Below are positions 46,720 to 64,000 of a DNA stretch of 64,000 nt, piece after piece. The notes beneath the pieces were generated by a model. It made no database searches. It worked only from the letters and a program-made list of their open reading frames with translations, and was not told where the DNA came from. This DNA is from Todiramphus chloris collaris. Taxonomy: Eukaryota > Chordata > Aves > Coraciiformes > Alcedinidae. Every line of letters starts with the position of its first letter. Position 1 is the stretch's first letter. The stretch is taken from assembly GCA_025345505.1 (NCBI GenBank), contig JANVCC010000152.1, positions 1,311,318 through 1,375,317 of the forward strand. Reading direction: 5' to 3'. The position numbers and the translations under genes were made by a program.

Positions 46720-49657
46720 AAATAAACATGTTTATACATTTATTATATACAATATTAAGGCACAAGTTTAAACAGCAAAGAATAAGAAATCTTTGGCTGA
46801 CCAACAATATCACTATTTGCTGTGGGTGACACATAATGTTAATTTTCCCCCCTATGTACAAATAACCCTCCAGCTGTACAACACTGTACACCAACTTCTC
46901 TATACAACCAACGACGATAAAAAATGACAGTATTTTACAACTAGTTACCAACGTCACCTGGAATGGCTACAGCACAGATTCCCAAAACACAAAACAGTTC
47001 AAAGAGCTGAGAAAAACCAGCACAAATGGAGTTGTGCCGCTCTGCTGAGAGGGGCTGATGTATGGCAGTAGTACTCCACACGAGTCCTGCTAGTGCTTGG
47101 GCTGGGGGGAGACCCGCTGGTCCTCCAGACCTTCCCTCCAGGAAAAATAGCATCTCTTGAGTTCAACACAACCGAGGAGAAGGAACCCTTGGGTTTATCG
47201 GACCTGTTGTCTACAACAAGAGTTGCCTACAACACAGTCTCTAATGAACAGTTGCCTGAATGTGACCATGAATCCGAGGCAGCAGCAATTGTAAACACAC
47301 CTTTGGATACCACACCCTGGAGGAACTGTGGTCTCCAGGAGGAGAAGGAGGAAGAGGAGGAGGAGGGCTGTACTCTAGCTGACTTAGAGAAGCTGAGCTG
47401 AACCACTACCAAACACAAACTGAAAGCCACTTCACGCACACTGATCCAACACCATTTCTGCTGGACGCTGAGCTGTCTGTACACAACTTATCAAACAGTT
47501 TCATCAAAAGAAATAATACAGCTGGTAATAAATTGTTTAGGGACTTCCAAGCACCTGGGTATCCTTATTTCTTGGAGAAAAATGATGAAATTAAATATTC
47601 CCCGCTGTTTCACTTGTATTCCCTTGCTTTGATTTCCTCCTGCCCTGCTCCTACCGCAGACATCTGAGGAAGGGCCAAAGAGGTGGGTCAGCACTGAAGC
47701 CACGCATGGGCCTGGCTTTTATGCAAAGGCTTACAATGTTTAAATTAACTTTAGAGGGGGAAAAAAAAAAAACCCAAAACATTACTTTACAAGGCATATA
47801 TTAAGCTGTGTAACATCTTCCCAGGGTTTGACGCATTTGGTTTCACAATGCAAAGCTGATAATACTCAAAACACGCAGCGCGCTTGCCCGCACAACCTAC
47901 CTACCACTACTTTGTTTAACAAGTGCAAAAATCGGAGAGCGAGCGACACCGACGGACAACTAGTTCTATGTACACGCAAAAATAAGTGCATAGATTTAGC
48001 ACAGAGATTTTGTTTTTTACAAAAAAAGGTATCAACCAGGCAGTACTGAGCGCAAGGCTCTGGCCCTTGAAGGCTTTGAGGTTGCAAGGACTTCAGCTTT
48101 CAGCAAAAAGTGGAGTTTAAAGTGCCCGGTGTTTTCACAATCAACGGCTCTGATTCAATACCTACAGCAAGAGGGGACCTTGAGGCAGCCCTGAGCACAC
48201 GACTATTTCCAGCACCCATCACTTTCCCACTCCAGGCAGCTTCACATAAAATCCAATCACCCTTTATCCCCAAACCAAGTTCTTAATGTCATTACGGTGC
48301 ACCACAAGGTTCAGGAACCGTGAAGCCAATGCAGAGATACCTCACAGAGGAAAATTTCCCTATCAGCACGTGCAATGCATGAAGCAAATTATATGCCACG
48401 AGTAACCCAGCTGATGAGGTGTCTGTTTGACAGGCAGTTGCCACCAATTATGGAAATCAAGGACCAAGCTGAAAATGAGAAATGTTCCAACCGGTGTAAA
48501 ACAAAGTGAAAAGAAACTGCATCTCAGCACAGAAAACGGATGATGCTTATGTAGTGCTTTGCAGTTCAGCCCTTCCCGGCCTGATCCCACACCCCTTAAT
48601 GCCCAGTTCCATGTCAGCTTGCACAGGCTTGTACGCTCAAGGAAGGTACGATTTGGCTGTAGGCATTGAAAACAAGGAAAAATCCTGTTCTTACCTCAAA
48701 TGCACTGATTCTTCCACTACTATGAACCACTGCATGGTAAGAGCCATCTTCTGATCTCATATACAAACCCAGCTTAACTCCACTGAAATCACACCTGTGC
48801 AACTCCCCTCTGAACGAGCTCTGTGGTGCAAAACCCTTCAAGGAAGCTGCCAGGATCCTCCCCTGACTCTCCCTCCTGGAACCTTCCTACCATTACAAAA
48901 GGGACTGCTTCAGCAGGGTCATCTTCCCCACCTCTACGTCCATCCTCCATAGGAATTCCAGCCAGCAACTGCTCCTACCAAAAAAAAGAAGTCTCAGCAA
49001 GCTCTGAGGTTGCAAGACATGAATATTTGCACTGTAAATCCAGGTCCAAGAGCAACACTTGTCTGGCCAGGAAAGAGGCACCTGATCTGCCTGCCCAGGA
49101 AAACCACATCACACCACTCCAAACAAATACTTACAAGAACCTGCTGTGTATACCTACGGACCAATTATTCACTGAAATTAAGCAGTGAATACTTCTGAGA
49201 AATGAATTGATACTGAGGAAGATGCAAGTTTCTCCTGGGTTACTCAGAAACTCCCTCTGACCTCAGAATTGCTGGGATTTTGCTCCCTGTCCCAGCCACA
49301 GAGAGGCAGGAAAACAGAGCGGCACTGTGCACCCAGTCCGTAACTTCACTACCTTCTCTTTACACCAGAAAATGCCGTTTCCTTTTCCCTCAATGATCCC
49401 CTTCTCAGGCCACCTTCTGTTTTCAATGTCCCTTTCTGCTCAGAAAATCCCAGACGTTCATTTCAACATTCCTCTTCAGCGCTCTTGACTTCTCGCCTGG
49501 TCCAAAGTCTCAACACATCAGACTAGAGCTTCATTTTGAGCACAAACTTTCTTTAGCTTTCTTCAAACTCTCAGAGTTAGTTTTTAAGGTTGGCACACCA
49601 AGGACCATGTTGGACCTGGCTGTACGCACACGAAACCCCAGAGATGCCGTCCTCTGC
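46720..49657 (-). other. AMOTL1: AMOTL1 3' UTR (distal end inferred)
   Basis: From the stop codon at 49658 leftward there is no further AMOTL1 coding sequence. The first strong - strand AATAAA is at 46739-46744 (TTTATT on +), giving a trailer of about 2.9 kb. Further - strand signals exist at 46301-46306 and 46245-46250, so a longer form is possible. A long 3' UTR is normal for this family. An antisense ORF (47093-47401, +) crosses it. Confidence 0.6.
46739..46744 (-). terminator. AMOTL1: Candidate poly(A) signal of AMOTL1
   Basis: AATAAA on the - strand, followed by a T/G-containing stretch (TGTATAAACATGTTTATTTT). A 14-base palindrome ATAAACATGTTTAT (46722-46735) sits at the expected cleavage position. 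Confidence 0.5.

Positions 49658-64000
<14,343 letters not shown>

Larger units (their letters stand above)
39383..46720. other. Intergenic region, right part, no gene recognised
   Basis: This holds two CR1 ends (40.46 and 45.44 kb), a TTCTTAT-type repeat block (41.88-42.19 kb), a short (ATT)n at 42787-42803 and many short ORFs without recognisable similarity. The longest is 43035-43499 (+, 154 codons). Confidence 0.6.

Overview
The window is a piece of a bird nuclear genome. Several truncated CR1 retrotransposons end in the typical avian ATTCTGTGATTCTGTGA-type tail. There is an ERV-type solo LTR, genes are split by GT-AG introns, and both recognisable genes encode vertebrate proteins. Nothing prokaryotic is present: no operons, CRISPR arrays or IS elements. 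One 100-N assembly gap lies at 39283-39382.

Two genes account for the coding content and lie tail to tail. CWC15 (spliceosome-associated protein) is on the + strand. It has a CpG-rich promoter around 1.3-2.1 kb, a probable non-coding first exon, and six coding exons between 3958 and 20910 that join in frame to a complete 230-residue protein. Its poly(A) signal is near 21193. The fifth coding exon is followed by an intron of about 11.5 kb that holds most of the CR1 copies and an antisense solo LTR. The 3' part of AMOTL1 (angiomotin-like 1) is on the - strand. Seven coding exons run from the right edge (63957-64000, cut by the window) to the stop codon at 49658. They join in frame to 369 C-terminal residues: coiled-coil/Amot C-terminal domain, Ser/Pro-rich tail, and a terminal EVLI PDZ ligand. 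Its 3' UTR probably runs down to about 46.72 kb.

Between the two 3' ends (about 21.2-46.7 kb) lies intergenic DNA in which I recognise no gene. It holds CR1 fragments, microsatellites, a pyrimidine-rich tandem block at 41.88-42.19 kb and the N gap. Positions 1-1300, upstream of CWC15, also show no recognisable gene.

I found no convincing new gene system. The points most worth a second look are: a CR1 copy with an inverted 5' segment (twin-priming-like) at about 9.97-10.86 kb; a possible start-stop uORF (ATG|TAG) made by splicing the CWC15 leader at a tandem TAGTAG acceptor; a candidate poison exon late in the big CWC15 intron; an antisense LTR promoter inside CWC15; and small palindrome and tandem-repeat clusters.
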